Positions 45,051 through 55,710 are shown, counted from the stretch's first letter. The stretch: DNA of 64,000 bases from Russula earlei (GCA_025769875.1 JAGFNK010000187.1:1-64000), one strand, 5' to 3'. Translations and numbers: made by a program. The notes: generated from the sequence alone by a model not told the origin.

Positions 45051-45472
45051 TTGGCACATGTCACACTCAACTTGTTTACATTGCCACCACACACAGTTTG
45101 CGACGTCCGCCGCCACCACCGCCACAATTTGCCTGCTTGGATCAGCTTTGACCCCCGACCCCTCTCCCCCACTATGACATTTCCATATATAGTAGCTTAC
45201 AATGATGTGGTCATGTGACAAATGTGGGCACATAAGCCTGCTGAAAAAAAAAAAAAAGTCCGGTCCATTGCCATTGGACCGAAAATGGACCGTGGATCAA
45301 ACCAGACCAGACCAATGGCAACCGAACTGTAGCTGTGTCAGCGGTATCCGCGGTGTGTTTGTTTCGTTCACACACGGCTCTCTCATCCTCTCCTCCCACT
45401 CCTTCCCACTAAACCTCTCTCCATGGCCAACATGACTACCTCCCTGGACAAGCCTCCACCTCATTACCTATA
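45051..45472. other. Former upstream region of the FunK1 kinase gene
   Basis: Continuation of the kinase 5' flank beyond the insertion. Contains ccatatatagta at 45182 (TATA-like on either strand), (A)14 at 45244-45257, and iterated ccattggac/gtccattgcc words at 45257-45325. No gene is seen. Confidence 0.35.
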
Positions 45473-45903
45473 CACGATGGACAGGAATGGATAAGTCCAG
45501 TCCACTAAAACTCAACTCAGTGGTCAATAAAGGTGAAATATATTGACCACTGAATTGACTCAGCTCAGATTACAAATTATTTTAAAACAATTGATTGATT
45601 TGTTGCCCTCTCCTCATGCATCACATTATTGTAAATATGTCAACCCAAACAATTAGAACTTAGTTGAATGCTTAAGAGAGGGCAACTCAGTTCCCATGTT
45701 ATGTAACCTAAGATGCAACATGAGTCGCCCTGAATCACCAGTGGGATTATATACACTTAATTTGCCCAATCAATTTAGCCTTAGCAGACTCAGATAAACT
45801 TAACACAATGGCATATGTTAATATTCATATTGAATAAATCAAGACATAAAGTGCATCCACAAATATGACACCAAATTTTAAATAAGAATGGTCTACTCAT
45901 TAC
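45473..45903. repeat. Single-arm relative of the 40.7-kb foldback element
   Basis: Starts gatggacaggaatggataagtcca and passes gtcaataaaggtgaaatat. It ends near taaataagaatggtctactcatt. These are the same outer, middle and inner landmarks as one arm of 40693-41100, with about 240 bp extra between them. It also contains its own short inversion (caactcagtggtcaata..tattgaccactgaattg at 45513-45557). Confidence 0.55.
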
Positions 45904-45913
45904 ATGGCGATAA

Positions 45914-46207
45914 TTGGCTGATCAGGATCAATCACACCCGATGGGGATCAATCGCCTCAATGAGAGACTGACCACACAGATTAAACTCAATGCGAAGATC
46001 TGGGCTTTACATTTTGTTACAATTTTACTTGAGCCAAATAGCATAGTTAGCATTCTTATAATTGAATCTTGTTTGTATTTTCCCACTAAGAACCAAGTCT
46101 GTGTTGAAGGCAACTGGCTGTGGATGTCTGATGCCCTTGTCGCAAATAACTCAAAAGGAATCAAATGTGCAACCTGTTCATATGAATTCAAACTACAACA
46201 AGTCTAA
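45914..46207 (+). other. Open frame of 97 codons, unrecognised
   Basis: Ends a few bases before the Ty3 element. The product includes VCVEGNWLWMSDALVANNS and IKCATCSYEFKLQQV. The C-x-x-C hints at a zinc-binding tail of a larger protein, but I recognise no family and there is no second copy. Kept only as a possible shard. Confidence 0.2.
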
Positions 46208-46221
46208 GCCCAGATACTTAG

Positions 46222-46820
46222 TGTTATGGTGTCGCGGCCGTAAGAGCAGTTAGCTCAAGGTTCAGTGGGGGCCAAGTCCCTGTGACTTGGTTCAAGGGTT
46301 CAATGGGTGCTGGCTCAAAGAGACCGGATCAAAGGTTTAGCGTCTCAAGGCTGAGTCAGACAATGACTCAGTCTGCAGACAGAGTCGATCTTCTGGTTTC
46401 ACAGAAGAGGAGGATGATGAGAGAGAGGCAGAGGAGGAAGAGGAACACAAGGGTTCCTTGAGGTGTGCTCAGATCAAGTAGAGTATAGGCCAGCACAAGC
46501 AAGTTGTGATTGAGAGAGAGTACAGGGCAAGGGATGCGACAGGAAATGGGACAAAGCTAAGCTTGGGGCATTCCCCAGCTTTTACAGGTGCTTAAATACT
46601 GTATGTAGCGAGGCTGTACAGTACTATAAGCAGAACAATAGATAAAGGTAGACCAATAGCAAAAGTAACTCGACAATAGGTGAAACACAACAAGTGAAAC
46701 ACAATAAATGAAACACAATAAGGGATCACCATCAAGGGGTGAGATGGTAACCACGGGGACAGGAAAGAATGATAACGAGAGGGATTTATGGATGAACTGA
46801 TAAGGGGGTAAATTACAACA
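46222..46820 (-). repeat. 3' LTR of the Ty3 element
   Basis: 599 bp, the right-hand LTR in element orientation. Same TATA-like tatttaag and aagcttagctt landmarks as the 5' LTR. Confidence 0.95.
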
Positions 46821-46850
46821 TCATGCCCCCCTCATGCTTAGTTCTCCGAA

Positions 46851-48109
46851 CTAATCGGTCTCAGGACCCGACTCACGGAGTTCATCGCCTTCAACTTCTG
46901 GCCACGCACTCTGGGGCCCCATTGCCCTGGGACAGAAACCTCTGTAGCTCCGGTGAGTCCTCCTAAGGATGCAATCCACTTGATCACTACAGTTAGTGTG
47001 AGGTCTGTTACAGTCTTTGTTCCAATGCCCTCTGGTGTTACAGTGTTTGCAGACGTGTTGTCGCTTCTGGAGCTGATGATGCTGTGCTTTAGTCATATGT
47101 GCAGGAGTGAGAGGGGTGTTAGGGGTGCTAGCGTCGTCAGAGAACATTTGAGGAAAGTGGGAGGGTGATCCCATAGGAGCATCGTTTTGGGATTGGTCGA
47201 CAACATGGGGGAGGTACTCGAGGGGGGGAGTTAGGGAGAGAGGGGGATGAACGGGTAGTGAGGAAGAAGGAGAGGTGGGTAGTTCCTTTGACTCTTCGAT
47301 TTTGTCATAGCTCCCTGCTAGTGAATAGTATGGCCCGGTATCACGAGTAAGGCTGCCATCGGTCATAAGGTTGTCGAGTTGATGGCAAACTCGGACGGAA
47401 GTGTTGTTGGCATGGAGGCGGGCACGGATGGCGGCGGTTTCTTTGGTGTGAGCCTGGATTTCATGAAGTTGATCAGCTAATTGTCCTTGCAGGACACTTA
47501 AGGCTCCTTGGATAGATGCACGTTTGCCTTCTAAGATTTTTAGTTGGAATGAACTGGTACGGAGGCGGTAGACGTCAGCGAGGGCACCGGGGTCGTGAAG
47601 GTTCTCAAGAGCCTGGGCAGCATCGAAGTGGAACAGGATGGTCCTCGATTAGGAGGCGGAGGTCAGAGGCAGTCACAGAGGGGTGGGGGGCAGAGACAAC
47701 AGGCCTGAGCAATGAGCTTCTCTCCGTAAGTGGGCTCTCCTCGACCCATAGTTCCTAGAAGCATGGGTTCGCCATTGTAAAGAGCGATGCGTAAGTATGG
47801 TAGGAGGCGTTTCCACCCATTAATGTGAATATAAAAAGGGGGAACATGCGTGTAAGGTTCGTAAACAAACCAGGGGGGGCCAGGGTGAGTGGGGTCCACT
47901 TCAGTCGGGGTAGGTGAGGGGGTTCCTTCGCGGATAGCAAGTGGGTTAAGGGTGGCGGCGAGGTCCTGGAGTTCGGTCTCTTCTGGGACAATGAGGGTGC
48001 ATTGGTCAATGATATGTTGGATGACTTCTGGTGAGAGGGGTTCTTGTTTGATGGTGGGGGAAGGGGTGAGAATAGGTAGGGGAGACGAGTTAGAGGCAGG
48101 AGACGACAT
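46851..48109 (-). pseudogene. Ty3 element ORF3: gag-like accessory protein with zinc knuckle
   Basis: A separate coding region about 80 nt downstream of the pol stop. It begins with ATG at 48109 (MSSPASNSSPLP). N-terminal region: acidic/Pro-rich, then a conserved-looking block WFVYEPYTHVPPFYIHINGW..LPYLRIALYNGEPMLLGTMG. Middle (47640-47370): a helical, coiled-coil-like stretch (RTSSFQLKILEGKRAS..LADQLHEIQAHTKE). C-terminal: a CCHC knuckle CKHCNTRGHWNKDC near 47055. Two frame changes within 47640-47665 break it in this copy. By layout it could bind the element RNA or Gag. I recall similar proteins beside basidiomycete Ty3 elements, but that needs a search. Confidence 0.7.
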
Positions 48110-48190
48110 GGGGGTATTGTAAGTGGAGGTAGCGTGTTAGTGGTGCCAGGCTGACCACTCAGAAGGAGTAGGAGTATTTATGGAGGCTGA

Positions 48191-51100
48191 TCATGTAATG
48201 TGATTCCATATCAAATCAGTAAGTACTGCTCTTCGTATGGATAAATGAAACTCTGAAAAACGGGGGTCCATCATGAGAAGTTGAAAGCTGCGGAAGTTGC
48301 CAGGGGAAAGAATCCCGGAAAACAGTTGTTCCCTAGCAGCTATGTTAAAGATTGTGTGTCCGCGGTCGGGGATAGAGGGATCATTAACTGAATAAGAAGG
48401 GGGGTTACGAGAGTTAACTCGGGGGAGTAGGGTACGCTGTTGTATCGTAAGATTTGAAAACTGGTTTTCTAGGTTATCCAGGCTTTCATCTGAGTGACGT
48501 GATTCTGTAAGGTCGGGGTTATCGGAAGACATAGTACGGAGTTTGGTGGGTTGTTGTAGGTGAAACATGGTGATGACATCTTGAGCGTTTTTAAGATTAG
48601 CAAGGGGTTCCCACGTGTCTTCTGCTGCAGAATATCCCTTCCACCGGACCCTGTATTGGAGTCGGTTCCTATGGGTCTGTTGAGCAGTGATCTTCTCGAC
48701 TTCATATTCTTCTGATAAGAGATCAGGTGGTGGTTCAGGGAAGTTTGGTCCATGTTCAGCTGTTTCTGTGACTGGAGATAGGAGGGAGGCATGAAACACA
48801 TTGTGGATGCTCCATTGGGGAGGAAGCCAAAGTTGGTAAGTGATATGGGAGATTCTTTTGGTGATGATAAAAGGGCTGAACCGTTTAGGACGGAACTTCT
48901 GAAACTGATGGGGGGTTTTTAGGTTAGTGCCTTCTAACCAAACTTTCTGTCCTTCTTCAAATCCCTTGAACTTAGTTTCTTTGACCCAGTTGTTTTGTGT
49001 CCTCCTCATTGCTTCTTGTGCTGCTTCCCTCATATCTTTTAGTGCCTGAAGTCGTTCTTGGATCCCAGGAAATTTGGATTTAAGTTGGGTGCCGAGTCCT
49101 TGGGGATTGAAGCCTATGAGAAGTTCGTATGGGGTTCTCTTGGTGGTGGTGGATTTGTGGGCGTTAAAGTGATATTGGGCTATGGGGAGCCAGTGCGCCC
49201 ATTCGTCTTGTTTCTCCCCTGTGTAGATGCGTAAGTACATTTCTAGGGTCTGATTGGTCCTTTCTGATTGTCCATCAGTTTGGGGGTGGTAGGCGGTACT
49301 CAGATTTTGGTTAATTCCGAGGATTCGGGAAACTTCTTGAAACAGATTGGAGGTGAAGTGGGAGTTGCGATCCGAGATAATTTTGGAGGGAACTCCGGTC
49401 CACAGGGAAGGCGTAACGTAAGAACAATTTAGCCATCTGTAGGGTTCCCATGTCTTTACGGCAGGGTATGAATATGGCCGCCTTGGTGGAATCGTGGTCA
49501 GTGATGGTCATGATGGCGTTATTTCCTTCCGACGGTGGGAGGTCAACGATCCAATCAATGGCAATAGTTTGGAAAGGTTTTTGAAATTCTGGGGGAATGG
49601 GATAAACTGGGGGGCGAGTTGGATGCATGGACAACTTGTTAGTTTGGCAGATGGCGCAGCCTCGAATGTAGTCCCTGATGAAGTAGGCCATTTTCGGCCA
49701 CCAGAAGGATTCTTGGATCGAGTATAAGGTTCGGGTGTTTCCTGTGTGTCCCCCAAGTATACTGTCATGATAAGTATGCAAGATTTTTCGCAAGAGGGGT
49801 TCCTGATATGGTACTACCAACTTCCCATCTTTGAATAGTGCGTCTTCTTCTTCTAGAAGGCCATGTTTGACCTTCCACATGAGGAGGTCTGACTTTCTTT
49901 TCCTTTGTTCGGCTAATACTTGCTCATAGAGGTCCTCAGTGTGAAGCGTGTGAATAAAGAGTTTGTCAGGTAGTGCTGTGATGTTCTGGTTGTCTTCTGA
50001 CCCATCATTGTGGTCAGGTCATTGTGAGAGGGCGTCTGCACGATTGGAGATTCCGGGTTTGTGGTGGATTTCGAAGTGGTAATCTGCGAGTGTTGAAATG
50101 TATCCAGCAATTCTTCGGTTGATTTTGTGAGGGAGCTGGTAGTGAGCCAGATTAGCATGATCAGTGAAGATCTTGACGGGGTGTTTGGTTCCGACTAATA
50201 GGTACCGCCAGTGTTGGAGTGCGAGGATCAGAGCTAGGAACTCTCTATCCCAGACTGGGTAGTTCCTTTCTGCTTCATTGAATGCATGTGACATATTCCC
50301 GATCATTTTCCTTTTTCCTCTCTGGTCCTTTTGGAAGAGGATAGCTCCGGTGGCGAATTGTGAGGCATCCGTTTCTAATTCATATGGGAGGTCAGGGTTG
50401 GCAGTGTAAAGTTCAGGGTCATCGCAGACCGCCGATATCAGGGTTTCTAGGGCTGTGGTTGCTTCTGGGGTCCAGAGAAAGGGGGTTCCTTTCTTGATTG
50501 TAGAAAAAATGGGGCGAGCTATTTTTGCGAAGTCTCGAATAAATGGTCGTTGGTAATTGAGGGCGCCCATGATTTGTTGTACCTGTTTCAGATTGTTGGG
50601 GGGTCTTGGCCAGTTTTTGAGGCCGTCCATTTTGACTGGGTCAACCTTGAGGGTTCCTTGATTGATCCGAAAACCCAGGAAATCAATTTCGTGTTGTTCA
50701 AAGGCACATTTTGATGCCTTCAGGAAATAGGAGTCTCTTTCAAGCAGGTCAAGGAACTCGTGTGTGATTTGTTGGTGAAGGAGCTCTTCTCCCGCCCCTG
50801 TGGCTATTGCTACATCGTCTAGATAGTTGCAGGTATTCTCTGGGTATTTTAAAAGCCAAGGTCGGAGGGTATGGCTCATTGCTCGTTGGAAGGCAGCTGG
50901 GGCATTGGTAAAGCCGAAGCCCATTACCATGGGGATGAAGGTACCAAATTGAGTTTTAAAGGTGCCTTTGTGTTGGTCTTCAGGGTGGATCAAAATGTTA
51001 TTGTAGCCAGCTCAGACGTCAAATTTGCTGAAGGTGGTCTTGCCCCTTAGTCGGTGTAGTTGTTCTTCCATGTTGGGTAAGGCATGGTAATCGGGGACTG

Positions 51101-51926
51101 TGGCGTTATTGAGTTTTCGGTAATCGACTACCATTCGTGGAGCGGTGCCATCCTTTTTTTGGACAAAGAAGACAGGGGATACAAAGTCTGAGACACCATC
51201 TTTGATAAAACCCTTGGCTAGGTCCTCTTGTATTTGTCTTGACAATTCTTGTTTCTCATTCTGGGGGAGTGGGTAAGTTCGGCAATCAAGGAATTTGGGA
51301 GCATCGGGTTTCAGGGTGATTCTGAAGTCGAGTTCTCCTCGACTGGGTGGGAGTCGTCTGGCTGCTTCTTCTGAGAAAACCTTTTGATGTCATAAGTATT
51401 CTGGGGGAATGGTGGTTGTTCTTATTTGTGCAAGTCGGATTTTTGGTGGGTTTGCTATGGATACGGGGGTGAGAAGAACCCCTAGGTGGTTTCTTAGATG
51501 ACCAGTGCTCCAATTGATGAGGGGGTTTATCGCCTTTAAAAAGGGGTATCCGAGGATCATTCTATCTTCTCCCAAGTTGGTAACATAGAAGGTGAGAAGT
51601 CGGGTGGTGGGTCCATGACGTACGGTCATGTGGGCATAATGGGTTAGTGCTCCTCCTTGGTTGTTGGTGCCGTCCACATTAATGATGGGTCTGGGGGTTC
51701 TGAGGGTTCGGAGTGGGATTTGTAACTTTCCCACAATTCCTTGGTTGACGAAGTTTTCTGTTGCTCCGCTGTCTAGGAGCGCTTGACCAGTCTTTCCATT
51801 TGTCGTGATTATAAAAGGCACTTTCATTGAGTTTTCCTTATGTTGGACAATGGTATCTATTTGGGCCTTAGTACCGACTGTTGTACCTTGGCCTAGAGAA
51901 AATCCTCTTTGAGGATGAGGTCCCAA
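48191..51926 (-). pseudogene. Ty3 element pol (protease, RT, RNase H, integrase, chromodomain)
   Basis: Protease: LLDSGATENFVN near 51770. RT: FVQKKDGTAPRMVVDYRKLN near 51150, catalytic YLDDVAIATG near 50830. RNase H region with YPVWDREFLALILALQHWRYLL near 50240, then PGISNRADALSQ. Integrase: zinc-binding HTGNTRTLY..CAICQTNK (49755-49640), core AIDWIVDLPPSEG near 49550, and AYHPQTDGQSERTNQTLE near 49270. Chromodomain YRVRWKGYSAAEDTWEP near 48640, followed by a 120-residue extension. Lesions: TGA at 51390, TGA at 51012 (CGA would give the Arg of FDVRAGYN), TGA at 50019, and a frameshift near 49405. Confidence 0.92.
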
Positions 51927-53539
51927 AGCTTGGCCCTATCCTCCGCTGGTAAAGTTTTCATGCGGGCCACCATAGTGGAGGCTTCTTCTTCTTTTGGTGG
52001 TTCTGGGGTTGGTTCAGTAGTACGTGCCTTGGAGATCGTGGGGGTAGTATTCTTGGGGCACTCCCGACTAAGGTGGCCTTTCTCTCGGCAACAGAAGCAA
52101 CGTCCTTCTTTTGCCAATTGTTTCCTTTCTTCTTCAGTGAGCCTTTTGAAGTTGGACTTGGCAGCGTCCACTTGCATTTGATCAGGATGATGGGGCTTGT
52201 GTTCCGAAGGGGAGTATGTGGTCTTCCCTTTAAGTTTCTCTCTGATGGTGATGAAACGTCGATGCTGTCTTCTAGCCTCCTCCTTCCATTCTTGAAGAGT
52301 GGTAGGCCAGACGTCCCTGTTTAGGATTGCGCGGTAGAGTCTGACTTTTAGACCATTTTTGAAACATTCAATGGCAATGATGTCTGTTTCTGGCCATCCT
52401 GTTTTGTTTAGGAGCTGCTCAAAGGTGGAGATGTAATCGTCTAGGGACTCCTTCATTGTGTGTTTGGCAAGAGCCGCTTGGGCATCTTCTTTCTCTGCAG
52501 TGTTGGTGAATTTGAATGTGAAGTTCATGACAAAGTCATTCCACAATGCTTCATCCATCCTATTAATGGGGTTTTGGGTCCTGGTTACTTTTTCCCTAAG
52601 CGCAGTTGCTTGTGAGTTAACCCATTCTTCAACCTTTTCTCCTTGAACATAGGAGAGGGCTAGCATCGTTCGTTTGAAAGGGGAAATCATAACTGCTTTG
52701 TCATCATTAAGGCCCCAGTACAAGTTAAATTCCATGATGAATCATTTCGTTTTGTTTCTCTCCCCTGTGAAGGCGGTGGGTTCTTTGCCACTGAGGGACC
52801 CATTAGTACCTGGGGCAGCTGCTTGGGGTGGAACGACGGCTGGGGGGCCTGGTGGCCTGGGCGGGCCACCTGAGGGGCCTGAGTGGCCACCTGAGGGGCC
52901 TGAGTGGCCACCTGAGGGGCCTGAGTGGCCACCTGAGGGGCCTGAGTGGCCACCTGAGGGGCCTGAGTGGCCACCTGAGGGGCCTGAGTGGCCACCTGAG
53001 GGGCCTGAGTGGCCATCTGGGGTGGTTGTACAGCAACTTGGGGTTGGGCTGCCATATTAGGTTCAGAGAGGTTCTGTGGTCCGATTTCTAGGGTTTCAAT
53101 GGGTTCCTGGTTTCCAAGGGGGTCCTCTGGTTCTAAAGCAGGGGATTCAAAGGGTGTCTGAGTTTCAACAGTGTTTTCTGGTTCAGGGGGGTTGCCTTCT
53201 ATGGAAGAGGCTTCTGATTCTGACAGTGGTTTGTAGAGAGGGTCATTTCCCCTCCAGTAGCCTAATCCAAGGCTATTTCTGAGGAGTTCTAGGTTTAGGT
53301 GAGTGTAGAGTTGTCCTCTTCTAAGTTGTAGTTCAAACCAACAATTGTTGATGAATTCAACTGGTAGTTCTTCGTTGCTCTCAATGACGATGTAACAGAG
53401 GAAGGTGTGAAAACTCTCCCAAGTGGCGGTTCCTACAACATGTTCAGGAAGGTCTGGGGATGGTCTGGGTTGTACGCAGATCCAATGGTTTGGTGGTAAT
53501 TCAAGGTTGATCTCCAGAATGGAGTAGGGAAGCTTAGCT
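51893..53539 (-). pseudogene. Ty3 element gag
   Basis: Capsid/nucleocapsid protein. Core frame: GSLSGKEPTAFTGERNKTK, then TGA at 52743 where TGG would give the expected Trp, then FIMEFNLYWGLNDDK..TMLALSYVQG, ending with zinc knuckle CFCCREKGHLSREC near 52085. Upstream, 53535-53056 is an open frame without ATG that starts at the LTR edge (LPYSILEINLELPPNHW) and leads into MAAQPQ and a heptad repeat (52870-53020). That upstream frame is offset by one base from the core, so a frameshift probably lies in or near the repeat. Confidence 0.85.
52866..53020 (-). repeat. 21-bp minisatellite inside gag
   Basis: Seven nearly identical units of gccacctgaggggcctgagt plus one base. They encode the heptad QVATQAP on the minus strand in one frame and a Gly/Ser-rich repeat in the gag-core frame. 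Confidence 0.9.
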
Positions 53540-53540
53540 T
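53530..53540 (-). other. Putative self-priming site of the Ty3 element
   Basis: On the minus strand aagctaagctt lies one base after the 5' LTR. It is exactly complementary over 11 nt to aagcttagctt in the LTR (plus-strand 53875-53885), which sits 34 nt downstream of the start of a TATA-like tatttaa. This is the arrangement of Tf1/sushi-type self-priming, where the 5' end of the mRNA folds onto the priming site. Confidence 0.7.
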
Positions 53541-53541
53541 G

Positions 53542-54141
53542 TGTTACGGCATCGCGGCCGTAAGAGCGTTAGCTCAAGGTTCAGTGGGGGCCAAGTCCCT
53601 GTGACTTGGTTCAAGGGTTCAATGGGCGCCTGGCTCAAAGAGACTGGATCAAAGGTTTAGCAGTCTCAAGGCTGAGTCAGACAATGACTCAGTCTGCAGA
53701 CAGAGTCGATCTTCTGGTTTCACAGAAGAGGAGGATGATGAGAGAGAGGCAGAGGAGGAAGAGGAACACAAGGGTTCCTTGAGGTGTGCTCAGATCAAGT
53801 AGAGTATAGGCCAGCACAAGCAAGTTGTGATTGAGAGAGAGTACAGGGCAAGGGATGCGACAGGAAATGGGACAAAGCTAAGCTTGGGGCATTCCCCAGC
53901 TTTTACAGGCGCTTAAATACTGTATGTAGCGAGGCTGTACAGTACTATAAGCAGAACAATAGATAAAGGTAGACCAATAGCAAAAGTAACTCGACAATAG
54001 GTGAAACACAACAAGTGGAACACAATAAATGAAACACAATAAGGGATCACCATCAAGGGGTGAGATGGTAACCACGGGGACAGGAAAGAATGATAACGAG
54101 AGGGATTTATGGACGAACTGATAAGGGGGTAAATTACAACA
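53542..54141 (-). repeat. 5' LTR of the Ty3 element
   Basis: 600 bp. In element orientation: TGTTGTAA start, TATA-like tatttaag near 53914, predicted RNA start aagcttagctt at 53885, end CGTAACA. Confidence 0.95.
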
Positions 54142-54242
54142 CTTAGCTACATGCAAGCCTTAGAAGACAGGATACAATGATCTGATATACCCCGCGAGTT
54201 GAGCTAGCTCCAATGGAGTAAAGATACATTCTGAGTATGCGG

Positions 54243-54911
54243 CGTAGCGAGTCCAGGGACATGCATGTGAGATCGTGATGCTGCCAAGACCAAGAAGAGG
54301 AGAGAGAGAGTGGAAGAGGAGCAAGATAGTTATGAGCACTAGAGCGAAAGGCAAGCAGGCAAGAAGAAGGGACAAAACAGGTCTCTTTTTCCAAGGCGTA
54401 ACTAGAGTGTTTATATATGAGACATGAACTATGAGAGAGGGGGATATTGGGGGATTGGGAGACAGAAAGATGTGAGTTGGGAGTGCGAGACATGGATATG
54501 AGGCAAGATGAGCCAGAGCAATGACACTGTGAAACAAGGTGTAAGTATGAATCCAGAACAGTATCGTTGACTCAGGTAAACAAACCTGATCAGTAACAAG
54601 CAAGTCAAAGGGAACAAATGGAGTCAGAGGCCAAGTAACTAGGGAGTCCAAATTCGTAGCAAGACAGAAACTGAGGAGTAGTGTACAAAGGGTCCACAAA
54701 GCGATGATGATGGAAATCATTGGGGCACTGAGCCCTCACATCTGACTGTGGTGATGACAGTGAAAGGCAGCAGAGTGCATCTTAGTGGTCACGGCAAGGC
54801 AATGTGATGAAAGAGGGTCAAGAGCTGGCTGGGCAGTGGAGGTGGAACTGGTACATGATGAAAGAGAGTCGAGAGCAATGACACAGGGCTGGAATGGGAT
54901 GCCGCCTTACA
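54243..54911 (-). mobile_element. Solo LTR-like element, 4-bp duplication family (long copy)
   Basis: 669 bp, cgtagcg to cttaca. Flanked by GCGG (54239-54242) and GTGG (54912-54915), which differ by one CpG-type transition. Shares gtgagatcgtgatgctg with the 12-kb copy and has a minus-strand catatataaac box near 54415. Confidence 0.55.
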
Positions 54912-55146
54912 GTGGGACACTGTGTGATGATGTACTAAAGAATTACCCTGTACAGCCTTGTGAGACAGCCGATGAGCTATACCTGGAAAGTGAGGATCCT
55001 TCTGGTGGATGTTGTCCTCTATGCTTTTTGTTGAATGGTAGACCCTTTGCTACATAGCTATCTTTAGCCTTGCACTTGTGGCAGCACCTGCTGAATGTTG
55101 GATCATGACCAAGGATGTTCTTTGATAGGCTGCCATCATCATTGGG
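54912..55146. other. Possible distal part of the FunK1 pseudogene 3' region
   Basis: No supported gene. Minus-strand sequence here may include 3' untranslated or terminal codons of the interrupted kinase, but no stop-bounded exon could be fixed. Confidence 0.25.
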
Positions 55147-55542
55147 CTAATTTTTGGATTCCAGGTTCCGTGTTATGAGCTTCAAGACCCATTCAGAAGA
55201 ACAAAGCTTCTTGTGAGCATCCTTGACCTCTGTCCGGACATTCCTCTCCTCTTGAGGTTTGGGCATAATTGATTTTGGGTTAATACCATCATAGAAGGTT
55301 TTAAGAAGGGTGTGCAACTCTTCAATGATCTGGCGGCATGGTTCTAGGACAAAACCAAGCAAATCTAGGTGGAATATTAGTTTGTGTAGGAAAGATAGCT
55401 TTCTGTCACTGCCCCGGATAACACCATCATCATCCACATCTCTGTATCCATCAAATATGCGTTGCATATCTTGTGATTGGCCCTCGATCACAGAATGTTG
55501 GCATTTCATGACAATATAAATAAGAACCCAGTAAAAGGTTTC

Positions 55543-55702
55543 GGCCCCATACAGCAACCGAGATTTCTTGAAACTTGAACTTGGAACTTGAATTTTGGGA
55601 TTAGCTGGGAGTGACAGGTGTGACAGGTGTGATGACAGTGACATGTCATATGATTAACTAATATCAGTTGTCTTTGTCTGTTAACTGTAATTCACATATT
55701 TG
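55543..55702 (+). repeat. Left terminal inverted repeat of the PIF/Harbinger element
   Basis: 160 bp. Contains the direct repeat gtgacaggtgtgacaggtgtg and the words cttgaaacttgaacttgg, possibly transposase-binding sites. Confidence 0.93.
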
Positions 55703-55710
55703 CATATGTG

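Larger units (their letters stand above)
46222..54141 (-). mobile_element. Ty3/gypsy chromovirus with a third ORF, young but inactive
   Basis: Two LTRs (599 and 600 bp) with ends TGTT..AACA, flanked by the exact duplication CTTAG (46217-46221 and 54142-54146). On the minus strand the order is gag, protease, RT, RNase H, integrase, chromodomain and then an extra ORF. The LTRs differ by about nine substitutions (eight in CpG/TpG/CpA context) and three single-base indels, so insertion is recent. Even so, gag and pol carry several stops. A purine tract (gaggggggcatga on the minus strand, 46821-46833) abuts the 3' LTR. Confidence 0.95.

Noticed and set aside
52674..53091. Plus-strand and alternate-frame open frames rich in EGPEWPP or RWPLRPL
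   Set aside because: They are other-frame readings of the 21-bp repeat inside gag, which keeps all frames open because 21 is a multiple of three.
46000..54000. Possible CRISPR-like array in the regular repeat at 52.87-53.02 kb
   Set aside because: Units are contiguous with no spacers and code for a heptad; this is a minisatellite in a eukaryotic retroelement.
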